From contig ML213511.1 in the NCBI GenBank assembly GCA_004369045.1, positions 611,791 through 675,790 of the forward strand: a stretch of DNA of 64,000 nucleotides, in the 5' to 3' direction. Source of the DNA: Heliocybe sulcata (Eukaryota; Basidiomycota; Agaricomycetes; Gloeophyllales; Gloeophyllaceae). Below, piece by piece: positions 11,036-21,855 of the stretch. The translations under genes were made by a program, and so were the position numbers. The first letter of the stretch is position 1. Each line of letters starts with the position of its first letter. The notes under the pieces are model-generated. The model saw nothing but the letters and a program-made list of their open reading frames with translations, was not told where the DNA came from and did not search any database.

Positions 11036-12213
11036 GGCTGACTCGGAGATGCTAGAGTAGTCGAACTAGGTGAATTCCGACCTTTTATAACTTCACGACA
11101 TAGTGCAAGGGTGAGATTTGGTGGAGGTCCTGCGGCTTATCATCAGCCATAATCTAACTAGGTCAGGGTCAAGACCAAATGCGTGACGCTTACATTTTCG
11201 GCGTCTTGTCCTTAACGGAGTCCGCCTTCTTCGGACCTGCACTTGGCCACTCGTCTCCTTGAGTCAATATTGTAGTACAATACTCATGAGAAGCGAGAAG
11301 GATTGTCCTCGGATAGCCATTCACAGATATTAATGTCAAGACCCACCAAGAGGACATATACGAGGTCCTGCTTCAAGCTTTATATTAGATATTTTTGAGG
11401 ATTCAAATAGAGCACAACATACGAAGTCGTGATAGTGTCATGACGCGTTCACCGTAAATGTCAGGGACCAAAGAGGAAGTTGCCGAGCAGGATTCGTGAT
11501 AGTTACTGGCTTGCTAGAATCATCCAAAATCAGTGCTATGTTTTCCAGTCAGTCATGCATCCGACGTGTCGAAATTACAGGCTTACTCGGTTTGCGTCAA
11601 GGCGGATGTAGGCACCGTCAGCTACTCAAGTAGACCGGTTCAGCCTAGCGAATGGAGCTCCAAGATGCCAGAAGATCTGTATGTCCAATGGCACCTGCCG
11701 TTCCACTTCCGAGCAGTTGGGGTCACTGCCAATCTTTAGAGCACAATCTACCTAAGCCAGGCGCTTCGAAGTTCGCAAGCGAGTTTCATATTATCGCCGT
11801 GTTAATGATGCGTCCGCTGGCGACTCCCAGATCAGAAAAGATGGAGGACAATATTGGAAGAAAGAATGCCGCGCTGACGGCATTACTAGCACAGTCATCT
11901 AACATATAACAGGACGGAGTTTGCTCGCTTCCAATGAATTCGAGGCGTGTTCTGGTCCCCTTTTGCGGTTGCTTGCACCCGTGACCATGCCGGAGTGGGG
12001 AAGGCGTTCATTGGAGCAGAGGCCAAAGGTGCCGATAATGACAGCGAGCGTGTGCCATGAAAAGCGATTGAATATCAGAGAAAGTGTAAGGGCTTGGACG
12101 TAACCTTGCTACGCGGTAAGTATAGAGACTTGAGTTCACACGATCAAGGACCAAAACAAACTAAGCATTTGAGCAACGGGCACCGTTGAGGGTGCCTAGC
12201 TATCAAGATCGTG
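11036..12213. other. Intergenic flank inside the tandem duplication
   Basis: Upstream flank of monooxygenase copy 1, partly matching the flank of copy 2. Shared blocks include TATACGAGG-CCT, GATAGTG-CA, AGGACG-GCCCGCTTCC-like sequence and CATGAAAAGCG. Open frames here are not conserved between the units, so I see no supported gene. Confidence 0.5.
12179..12196. repeat. Hairpin downstream of monooxygenase copy 2
   Basis: Same GGCACC/GGTGCC stem and identical loop as at 9133-9150, 18 bases beyond the stop codon. Its sequence is unchanged although the neighbouring bases differ between the copies. Confidence 0.6.
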
Positions 12214-14064
12214 TCAGTCCATCCGTGAAGAGCCGCGAGAGAAGCGCTCCTCTAGCATCATTATGGCCCGCTCCCTATCCTTCTGCACTGCTCTCTTCCA
12301 TATCCATTCTTGTACCGTGTCCATAGTCTGCCCCACTTGACGCAAAACCTCCATACTCGGACGCAACGTGCCATCCGCCCCCTTCTGCATGATGTCGTCT
12401 TCCCTCAACCCGGGCAGGTTGAAGTCGAACAGAAAGCCAGCGCGACGGGAACCCTCCAGTACCGCGTTCGCAAGAGGCCGACGGATGCGGTCGTAGATCT
12501 CGAGAGCGAATGGAAGCGTCTCTTGCGTACAAAGCGGGTGACTTAGCAAGGACGTCAGAATATAGGTATCCTGCAATGCAAGAGTGTGTCAGGCCACTGA
12601 AACAGAGGCATAAAGTGAGCGAGAACAACCTCGACAGCTTGGCCAGCTCCAGACCCCTGGTGCGGAGTCATCGCATGCGCCTGTCCAAAGGACCATAAGG
12701 ACATCAACCTACCAAAACAGGATGCTAACGTACCGCATCACCGAGCAGGGCTATTCTCTTCGACACAAAAGATGGGAGAGGAGAGACAGTATGGATGGCC
12801 CATCGGGTCGGCCTGTCAATAAACTACGCACAGAGTGACGTGCAGGCGCATAACATAAGACGAGAAGCAAGGAGGCGTACATGCAGAAGATCCTCAACCT
12901 CTTGTTCAAAACCCTGGAAGTTCGACAGTAGCTCTTCCTTTGGGACAACCGTGACCAAAGGGCCATCGAACGGTGCTCCTTCCAGGTCTGTGTTAGTAAT
13001 GAAAGCGACCACATTCACCAGGTTTCCTTTTGAGATCGGATATCCGACGACGTGCTGGTAGAGGCATCAGTAAAATGAGCGGGATTCCAAAGATGGCCGT
13101 GACACACTCTGAGACTGCCGCAATACTAGGAGTTGTGAGCGAACACGCGACCCTGTTCAGAAAGACGCTCACCATCATAGGCCGCTTGCACACTGCAGGC
13201 TCAGATCCACGATTCAAGCTCATCAATTGCTCCTTGGTCACCAGCCCGCGATAGGCGAGACTCCCGGTCCACACTGGGCGGAGATAGCGCATCCATATAT
13301 CCGCAACTTCATCCTTGTCTTGGGCCCTAGCCTTTTCTGCGCGGCTGCGGTACATGGACATACGTACTTCAGACTTGATGCCATCAGCGCCAATGAGCAG
13401 ATCGCATGTAGCCGTCGTGCCGTCTGCGAAGTGCAAAGATACTGGTACGTCCATGGAATCTGGCTCGTCTACGAAGGTGAGGCGCTTGAGGAGGTACATC
13501 TTACACGAAGATGGGAGACGCTTCAGGATAGCTTGCTGGAACTCCGCTCGGTGGAAAGTCATGAACGCGCCTGGGAGAAGATTGAGTCAAGCTCTGTGTA
13601 CACAGCGGAGGACACGATTGGTACCTAATTCGTGCATGTTGTAGAAGCTCAAACCTTCGGTTGAGTCTGACTTGCGCATATGGAACGAAAGCGGCGCTAT
13701 GTGGGTGATAACGATGTCAGCCGACAGATGACGAGTACCACAGATTGCCAAAAGACGAAACTGACCCTCATCGTCAGCCAAGGGTAAAAGACTGTCTGCA
13801 AGTCCTAATTCCTCAATGATCTTCCAAACGCGGGGAAACATCCCTATGCCTGCCCCGACTTCTGACAGCCGGCGGGCGGCCTCGTATACGTGGACCTCGA
13901 TCGATGGGTTCTTCGACAGCGCGAAGGCGCATATGAGACCTGCTATACCACCGCCGCTACGAAGTTTGAGAAAGTTGTGAATATAGACGAAAAGGATCAC
14001 AGGAATAGTAATTGACTGACACTACGGCGATTTTTAATTTAGGTGGTCTTATAGAGGTATCCAT
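12214..14064 (-). CDS. FAD-dependent monooxygenase, salicylate hydroxylase-like (copy 2)
   Basis: Tandem paralog of the gene at 9170-11035 with the same exon plan. Exon 1 reads MDTSIRPPKLKIAVV and joins to GGGIAGLICAFALS. Flavin motifs are intact: EVHVYEAARRLSEVGAGIG, CDLLIGADGIKSEVR, the GD motif, and AHAMTPHQGSGAGQAVE in the standard family form. It ends in EWIWKRAVQKDRERA. The coding parts are very close to copy 1, whereas introns differ markedly, which points to selection on the protein. A group A aromatic hydroxylase role is inferred from family; no substrate can be named. Both copies are read toward the left and each has its own upstream flank, so they probably have separate promoters. 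Confidence 0.9.
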
Positions 14065-15532
14065 GGCCAGGATACTAGAAGAGTTGAACTAGGTGGACTC
14101 TGAGGAGCGAGGGGCCCAATATTGAGTTTCGTGGCAACTTCAGCGTCTTATACCTTCATCATATAAGGCCAAGGCGAGACGTGTGGCGGACGCGCTGCGG
14201 CTCCGCACCGCTATAAGTCAGTTGTTTCAGGGTCAAGTCGGACTGCAGTGAGCAGCGAGAGCCATGCTGCATAGATGCCACTACATCTCCCGTGACCTAT
14301 CGAACTCGGGTTTCCCGCACTAGTATTTGAGCGCTCGCCTCCCTGGATTCGTTCTAGTGCATTACCTATGAAAATCAAGAAAGATGTCAACCCCTCCGAG
14401 ATAAGGTATACGAGGCCCTACATTGAGCTTCACATCAGATATCTTTGAGCTTCAAACTAGGCAACAGCACACAAAGAACGGAGAGTCCGTGATAGTGCCA
14501 CAACACGTCGGGCGTGGTACCTTGGACGAGATTGAGTCGCCGAGGCTGTCAGTGAGGGAGGGGATACCTAGAAAGTCGCCCTCGTGATGATTGCTGGCTT
14601 CATACTACCGTTAGTATCAGCAACATACTCCGAAGTCGGGCATGTCGATATCTCGATACGACCCAGGCTTACTCTGTTTTCGTCAAGAAGGATGTCAACA
14701 AGGTTAGGGTTCTAGACTAGACCGGTCCAGTCTATCTCAAGAGAGTGTTAGATGATCAGTATATCCTATGCCATTTACCATTGCAGAGTTGGGCAGTTAT
14801 TAGAGTTAGTCTGTCACCATACGCTACTCACCTGGCCAACCTCGGGAGTAGGGAATATCCAAGCCCGCGCATCGCGCCCAATGCCACTATAGCGCCGTAG
14901 TGATCGCGCCACCGCTGGTGACTCTCGGTTCAGCAAAAATATGGAGAGAATGCTGCGATGGTGGCCCCATTAGCACCGTCATCTAACATATGACAGGACG
15001 AGGTCGCCCGCTTCCCTGATTTCGAACGCGGTGTTCCAGCCCGAACTTGTCGGTCCTATGTACTCGTGACCATGTCGGAGTGGAAAAGGCGTTGATGTGT
15101 GCAGGGCCAAAGTTGGCACTACTGTAACGCGGCAAGCCTTTGAATCTCCCGTATGGAAATTCAACCCTCGCAGCAAATCCATATCTCCGCCAGTTAGATC
15201 ATGCTAAGCCATGGATGGACTAGGAGCGCAGACTTGCTAGTGACAGGTATTTGCGCAGATACAGACACACATATTCACGATCATTCGGGAAGATGGCATG
15301 CCTCATTCGTAGCATCTCTGCCCTCAGCAACAGGTCCAAGCTGAGACAGCGATCGTGTCCTATGAAAAGCGAGTGAACAGCAGACATGGCACCGACATAT
15401 GGCCGCTGGGCACTCACCGGTCGCTCATCAGACGAGACAGCGCCTGAGCACCGCGCGAGTAACAACAGTGTCCAATAAATGACTTAACAGCCTTTCACAC
15501 CTATCTTACACCACAGCCAAGGTTCCGGTGCT
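14065..15532. other. Intergenic region upstream of monooxygenase copy 2
   Basis: The duplicated flank of copy 2 plus about 220 bases unique to this unit. Minus-strand frames at 14979-15182 and 15220-15465 look protein-like over short runs (for example FPNDREYVCLYLRKYL) but are not preserved in unit 1. I treat them as unsupported, possibly remnants of an old gene. Confidence 0.4.
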
Positions 15533-17255
15533 CTACTGCATCCCCGCAACCCCCTCCTCCAGCCCCGGCCCATGACACCACACGTTCCCATAGCGATCCT
15601 GACTGTACCCAGTCACCCCATGCCCTTGCACGCCCGACTCACCCTTATCTACGAATCCCACGCCATAACTCACATTCGCATTAAACTGCGGGAGAGGGCA
15701 CTTGAACCCGAGAAAGTACGGGCACGCACGGTCCACGGCTGTGCACGTCTCCAGGCACGGCAGAAGCATGTCGTATCCTGAAGTAGCATCAGGAAGGTTC
15801 GGGTTGCGCGGCGTGTCGGTGGGCGTTACGCTCACCAACGCTGACACTGGGGTTTGCATGCCTGTTTGTTGAGCAGCGACAGAGGAGGCGGTGGTCGTAG
15901 TGGATGATAGCCCTTCCTCCGAGCAGCGCGGGAAGGAGGTGGCGCAGAGCCAATTCCGGTATTCACGCTGGCAATCCGCGCAGGATTGGAGCGGCGAGTA
16001 CATGTCCCGCCCGCAGGCGAAGGTGGTGAGCATCGCGGTGAAGTTGGTTAAGCCGGAGAGGAGCGGGTCTGTCAGCGACTGGGGAAGAGTGCGTGCGTCG
16101 TGCGCTTCGAAGGTGGCTGGAGGTTCTGGGAGGGGAACAGCGTATGATACGGCGGGACAATAGGGGATAGAATGGACCAGGGGACAGGAGAAGAGGGCTT
16201 CGATATGTTTAAGAGGGATATTTAGACTCGGTGGCAGACGAGGCTCACCTGATTTTGTAGCGAAGTATATGGGCCCACTAACTTTAGTTTCGTTCTCGAT
16301 CACGTAGACGGTGTAATTAATGAGAGGCGTGAGGCCACCCATAAGCCATTCTGACCGCCAACCCAGCTCGTCTCGCTGCCATAAGGTCTCGAATATTTGT
16401 GAACCGGATGAAGACACACTGCTTAGCGCGCAACCGGTTCGAGGCTGGGACGCCAGGGAGGAGGAGGAAGTCGGAGCGAGGACGAGCTTAAAGTTTGGAG
16501 AGCCGCCTGAGGAGGGTTGCGTAGGATATGAGAGGTTGGCAGGGGGCAGTGTGTAGTTCGGATATGTGGGCGCAATTATGTCGGGAGGGGAGAAGGGAGG
16601 GGAGAATATGAGGGCTTGATTAGATGTTGTGTCACCCAGTAGTGGAATAGCCGTTAGGACCTGGTGCATAGGACCTGCAGCCATTATGTCAGTATCGCAA
16701 TTTGTTAGTGAGGCATTGAAATCGATGAAAGGGCAGACTGGCCTGGGGCAGCCGGACGCAGCAAGTAGGCGATAGTCGCACATCTCGTCTATGCCCTACA
16801 ACGATGGGCACAGCTGCCCCGTCCTTGCGTCTGCCACTTCACCATAACTTTCACGACACAGCTATACAATGCTTGTTGTGCTCACCTGATCCTGCTTCGG
16901 TTGCTCCGACTTCAAATGGCGTCTCCCCGACATTAGTGATGCCCAGGACGCCTCCTTCAGGCGTAGGTCCTGTCCAATTGCCGTAGCCGTCACTGAGCAC
17001 TATCTCAAAAACATCTTGCCCTCCGCTTGGTCCTGGCAGAGTTATGTCCGTATCATTGGTCACAAAGAACCGAGGCACGGACTGCGAGCTCGAGCATATG
17101 GCAACGGATACCGAGAGATTCGTAGATGCTGGTAGTCTTAGAACAGGATTTCCGGTGAAATTGGCAGAGGTGTATGTACCCAGATACCCTATAGAAATCT
17201 CCTGAGCAACAGCCAGATAAGCCTGCAGGAGGAACAACAAAGAACGAGGTAGCAT
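15533..17255 (-). CDS. MID1: Stretch-activated Ca2+ channel component Mid1
   Basis: Regulatory subunit of the fungal high-affinity Ca2+ influx system, acting with the Cch1 pore at the plasma membrane and ER. A signal peptide (MLPRSLLFLLQAYLAVAQE) starts at 17255. The extracellular part carries several N-glycosylation sites (NFTG, NLSV, NWTG, NYTL, NYTV) and the family motif PLLGDTTSNQALIFSPPF, here reached across an inferred intron of about 220 bases. The C-terminal Cys-rich domain is clear: ALFSCPLVHSIPYCPAVSYA, FACGRDMYSPLQSCADCQRE, LLPCLETCTAVDRACPYFLG and FKCPLPQFNANVSYG. It ends shortly after the Cys pattern, as in other basidiomycete Mid1 proteins. The 307-base gap to the valyl-tRNA synthetase start is a divergent promoter. 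Confidence 0.9.
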
Positions 17256-17562
17256 TTAAGAGGCAACGGAATTCGGAACAGGCCTGTAACTAAGTACAAG
17301 ACATACAACTAGTTCAGGGATTCGGCATGCCAAATATGGAGTAAACATAGTTAGTGTCTGTTCCTTCAGCAAGCGTTTCCTGTATATTTAGTGAGTAAGT
17401 GGACTGAAATAATATTCAGGACTTTGTAGGATGTGATAGAGTAGAATACTATACGCTCTCATTAAATCCTGGGTCCACTGAGTATGCTATCCTCAGTGTC
17501 AGTGGTTTTCCGGGTCCTCTTAGACTATAACAGCGTAGAGTCCGGATTCTGACTCGAAGTGC
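17256..17562. promoter_or_regulatory. Divergent promoter, MID1 / valyl-tRNA synthetase
   Basis: A 307-base gap between divergent start codons. No canonical TATA box was seen. Alternative transcription starts here could decide which of the two synthetase start codons is used. Confidence 0.45.
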
Positions 17563-20500
17563 ATGCTAAATACGATCCGTCTGCATCGATATCTCTTTCC
17601 TGCGCGTTCTTTACCTAGACGGACGCCGATTTACTTTGCACGAACAATGGCGCAGACACCGAACGATCCGATCCTGCAGTCCGGGGAAGCGACACCTCTG
17701 ACCCAAGAAAATGAGCTCAAGACCAAGAGCGCAGGTCAAACTGTCCGACTCTTGTCCTATGCACGCGATCTAATGCTGTCTTCTGTTAGCCAAGAAAGAG
17801 GCGAAGAGATTAGAGAAGGAGGCCAAGCTCGCGGCAAAGGCTGCGAAGGTGGCCGCTGCGACGCCTGCTGGCGAGAAGAAAGCAAAGGCCGAGAAGGAAA
17901 AGAAGAAGGAGGAGCCCGAGTTCGTGAACACGACCCCCAAGGGAGAGAAGAAAGGTGCGCTTCAGCATCCACTTCGCAAGAGTCTGCTTCACGTCCTGCT
18001 AGATCTCTCGCAACCCATGTCCAGCTCCGGCTACAACCCCGTTGAAGTGGAGGCGGCCTGGTACGACTGGTGGGACGCTCAAGGCTTCTTCGAGCCACAA
18101 CTAACTCCAGACGGGAAGATCAAGCCTGAAGGTTCCTTCGTCATGACGTTCCCTCCTCCGAACGTTACTGGCTCCCTCCACATCGGTCACGGCCTTACTA
18201 TCGCTATACAAGACACCTTGATCCGATGGTGAGTGTAACCGCGATATGTATTCTGCAGCGCATCGACAGAGGGCAGGAATCGCATGCTTGGAAAGACAAC
18301 ACTATGGGTTCCAGGCTTTGATCACGCGGGTATCTCCACCCAGTCTGTAGTCGAACGCAGGCTGTTCAAGTCATCAGGGCAGACGCGACACGATCTTGGA
18401 CGCGAGAAGTTCGTCGAGACCGTCCATGAATGGAAAAATGAGTAAGTCTATCTGCCCTGCTCATACAAGGCCTATACGAACGAGTCCATAGCTACCAGGC
18501 ACGTATTACGAACCAGATGCGCCGGTTAGGCGGCAGTTTCGACTGGTCTCGGGTTGCCTTTACCATGGATGAAGTCTGTCCACTTCCTAGAATATCTTAC
18601 ATTTACTGACCGGTGCGTATACAGAACCTCTCCAAAGCGGTAGTTGAGAACTTCTGCCGACTGCATGAAGATGGCATCCTCTACCGCGCCAACCGTCTCG
18701 TCAACTGGTGCGTACGCCTCAACACGACACTATCCAACCTCGAGGTACCCTTTTTGCCGCATTCTTGATGTCGTGCAGCCATAACAGCGGTTATGTAGGT
18801 TGACCAAAAACAGCTGACTGGCCGGACAATGCTGAACGTGCCCGGATACGACCTGAAGGAGAAATTTGAGTTTGGCGCGATCACATCTTTCGCGTACCCG
18901 ATTGAAAACTCAGGTGCACTATCTCTTCATTGGCTCACAAGGCACGGTGTTAATAGGCAGCGTTAGACGAAAAGATCATAGTCGCTACCACCCGTCCGGA
19001 AACAATGCTCGGTGACACGGCGATTGCCATTCACCCAGACGACGCGCGGTACAAGGTAGGTCCCGGTCCAACAGCTCAGCAGACCTCATCGCCACAGAGC
19101 TAAACTCTTCTCAGCACCTCCACGGCAAATTCGCGGTGCACCCCTTCCTCGACCGGCGCATTCCCATCATCACGGACTCGATCGTCGTCGACATGTCCTT
19201 CGGTACTGGCGCGGTCAAGATCACGCCTGCGCACGATCCGAACGACTATGAAGTCGGAAAGAGACATAATCTGGAGTTTATTAATATCTTGAATGATGAC
19301 GGGACTTTCAATGCGAACGCGGGGCCGAAGTTTCAAGGCATGAAGCGGTTCCATGCGAGGGTGGCGGTTGTGGAGTCCCTGAAGGAGAAGGGTCTGTATG
19401 TGGATGTCAAGGACAATCCCATGACTATACCTATTTGCAGGTTCGCATCATCCGAGTCTGCGACTGTGCTGACGTGACTGACAATGGTGCTTAGTAAATC
19501 GGGCGACGTCATTGAGCCAGTGTTGAAGCCGCAGTGGTGGGTGAACTGCAAACCCTTGGCTGAAGAGGCGTTGAAGGTCAGCTTTGTGTATCTCTTTGTA
19601 ACAGTCTTAAGCTGACAGGTAGCTACAGCACACTCGGGCCGGGGAACTGACGATCAACCCCAAGTTGTCCGAGAACGAGTGGTACCGCTGGCTAGCGGAC
19701 ATCCAGGACTGGTGTATCTCCCGCCAGCTTTGGTGGGGCCATCGGTGCCCAGCGTACTTCGTTAGTGTTGAGGGTCTTGAGCAGGATGTAAGTTCCAAAC
19801 GAGTGCGACATGGAGCTGGCGAATCTGATTGAAGGGGTGATAGACTAATGACGGGAAGTGGTGGGTGGTAGGCCGGACGCTGGAGCAAGCTACGGAGCGT
19901 GCCAAGCAACTTGCCGGTGGGAAGCCCTTCACGTTGGAGCAAGACGAGGATGTGTTGGATACGTGGTTCTCATCCGGTTTATGGCCTTTCTCAACCTTGG
20001 GATGGCCGGAAAATGTAGGCTTATCCCAACCATTTATAGTTTCTCGCATCTGACTCATTCAACCCTTAAACAGACTGAGGATTACCGTAACTTCTATCCC
20101 ACTTCCCTACTCGAAACCGGCTGGGATATCCTGTTCTTCTGGGTCGCCCGTATGGTCCTCCTAGGTCTCAAGCTCACCGGTAAAATGCCCTTTAATGAGG
20201 TTTTCTGCCATGCCATGATACGCGATGCCCATGGGCGGAAGATGAGCAAGTCGCTTGGGAATGTGATCGACCCGCTTGACGTCATCACGGGTCTACCTCT
20301 CGAGGACCTGCACCAGAAGCTGTACGAGGGTAACCTTGATGAGAAGGAGATTCAGAAGGCGAAGTTGGGCCAGAAGAAGGACTTCCCGAAGGGCATTCCG
20401 CAGTGCGGCACCGACGGGCTTCGGTTCGCGCTGTGTGCCTACAGTGGTGGAGGGCGGGATATCAACCTGGATATCCTTCGAGTGGAGGGATACAGGAAGT

Positions 20501-21764
20501 TCTGCAATAAGGTGTTCAACGCGACCAAGTTTGCGATGCTCAAGCTCGATGAGGAGTTTGTTCCTCTGCCAACGGCTAAGGTTTGTGGTCTCGTTCTGGT
20601 ATTGTATGGTGATTAATCTTTATAAACAGCCGACGGGCAATGAGACACTCGTCGAGAAGTGGATATTCCACAAACTAAACTTCGCCGCGCAGGAGCTGAA
20701 CCGCCATCTGGCTGAACGCAACTTCATGTTAGCTACGTCAGCTGCATACAACTTCTGGCTTTACGAGCTTTGCGACGTCTATATCGTGAGTGCGATCCTA
20801 TGCCCCACGGATCGGGTCTGACTTCAGTATAGGAGGTGATGAAGCCCATGACTGACCCATCTGCATCAGCGGCGATGCGCAAGTCTGCACAGCAGACGTT
20901 GTATACTTGCTTGGATTACGGTCTGCGGTTGTTGCATCCCATTATGCCATTCGTTACGGAGGAACTGTGGCAGCGACTCCCGCGCCGACCGAATGACCCT
21001 ACGCCCTCGATTATGGTCTCGTCGTATCCTGTCCACGTAAGAAAGATCACCCTTCATTTGACAATCGTATGCTTACTGTGCATGTCATCTAGGACAAGGA
21101 CTTCGTCTTCGAAGCTGCAGACAAAGACTTCAGCCTTATCTTTGATGCTATCAGGGAAGGCAGGTCTCTGGCAGCATCTTACAGTTTGCAGAAGGATATT
21201 CAATGTTAGTGGCGACCATATTTATGCTTTGCAGCGCTAATTTGGACTTTGCCTAGTCTTCGTTCACTGCCAGAGCGACCGAGAAGCGGCTCTCTTCGAA
21301 TCGCAGAAGGACACTATCCAGACGCTGTCCAAGGGATGCAAGTCCGTGAAAATTGTGCGAAGCATCGAAGACATAACGCCTGGATGTGGGTCCAGCGTGC
21401 TCTCGCCCACCGTTGCCATGCATGTTTTAGTCAGAGTACGTATTTCCATATATCGCGAAGACAAGTATTGATTTTACGGTATCAGGGCCTTGTTGATCTG
21501 GATGCCGAGATTGCTAAATGCGACAAGAAGATCCAGTTTGCTCAGCTGAACCTGGATAAGGTGAAGAAGGCCGAGGCAGCGCCCAACTATGAAACAACTG
21601 TGCCCGCGGACGTGCGCCTTGTGAACGAAGAGAAGGTAAGTCGTAATTCTTTCTGTCGGCGGTCACTCGTTCAATCGCCATTGCGCATCTCGCAGAGGAA
21701 AACCTATGTGGCAGAGATCGCTGGCCTGGAATTGTCCAAGGATATGTTCTCAAAGTTGAAGTAG
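17563..21764 (+). CDS. VAS1: Valyl-tRNA synthetase (cytosolic and mitochondrial)
   Basis: Class I synthetase that charges tRNA-Val. The HIGH motif appears as [13 protein letters not shown] as [10 protein letters not shown]; the editing domain carries [13 protein letters not shown], and there is [14 protein letters not shown] plus [13 protein letters not shown]. The C-terminal anticodon-binding domain and a final coiled-coil ([16 protein letters not shown]) are present. About fifteen or more short introns; roughly 1,050-1,100 residues. Two in-frame starts exist. ATG at 17563 gives an Arg-rich, acid-free leader ([20 protein letters not shown]) typical of mitochondrial import. ATG at 17647, in the better context ACAATGG, gives a cytosolic form starting MAQTPNDP. 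A Lys/Ala/Glu-rich N-terminal extension follows. One yeast VAS1 gene supplies both compartments by the same arrangement. It ends 91 bases from the convergent ASXH gene. Confidence 0.95.
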
Positions 21765-21855
21765 TCTTAGTTTCAGAACCAGTACATGTATCTATATATC
21801 ACCTTGCCACAAGTGCCACACAGGCGTCCTGCTCCAGGGCTAGCACAACAAATCT

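Larger units (their letters stand above)
9125..12085. repeat. Tandem segmental duplication, unit 1
   Basis: It starts near GAGCAATAGGCACC, includes a whole FAD monooxygenase gene and about 1 kb of its upstream flank, and ends near the shared CATGAAAAGCG segment. Unit 2 (12171-15382) has the same order and orientation. Exons are nearly identical, while introns and the upstream flank have diverged clearly, so the duplication is not very young. Confidence 0.8.
12171..15382. repeat. Tandem segmental duplication, unit 2
   Basis: Direct repeat of unit 1, carrying monooxygenase copy 2 and its upstream flank. It contains about 220 extra bases (roughly 15125-15340) that are absent from the matching place in unit 1, meaning an insertion here or a deletion there. 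Confidence 0.78.

Noticed and set aside
14979-15465. Possible two-exon minus-strand gene upstream of the Mid1 region
   Set aside because: Short protein-like runs exist, but the matching part of unit 1 does not keep the frame and no start, splice plan or domain could be supported.
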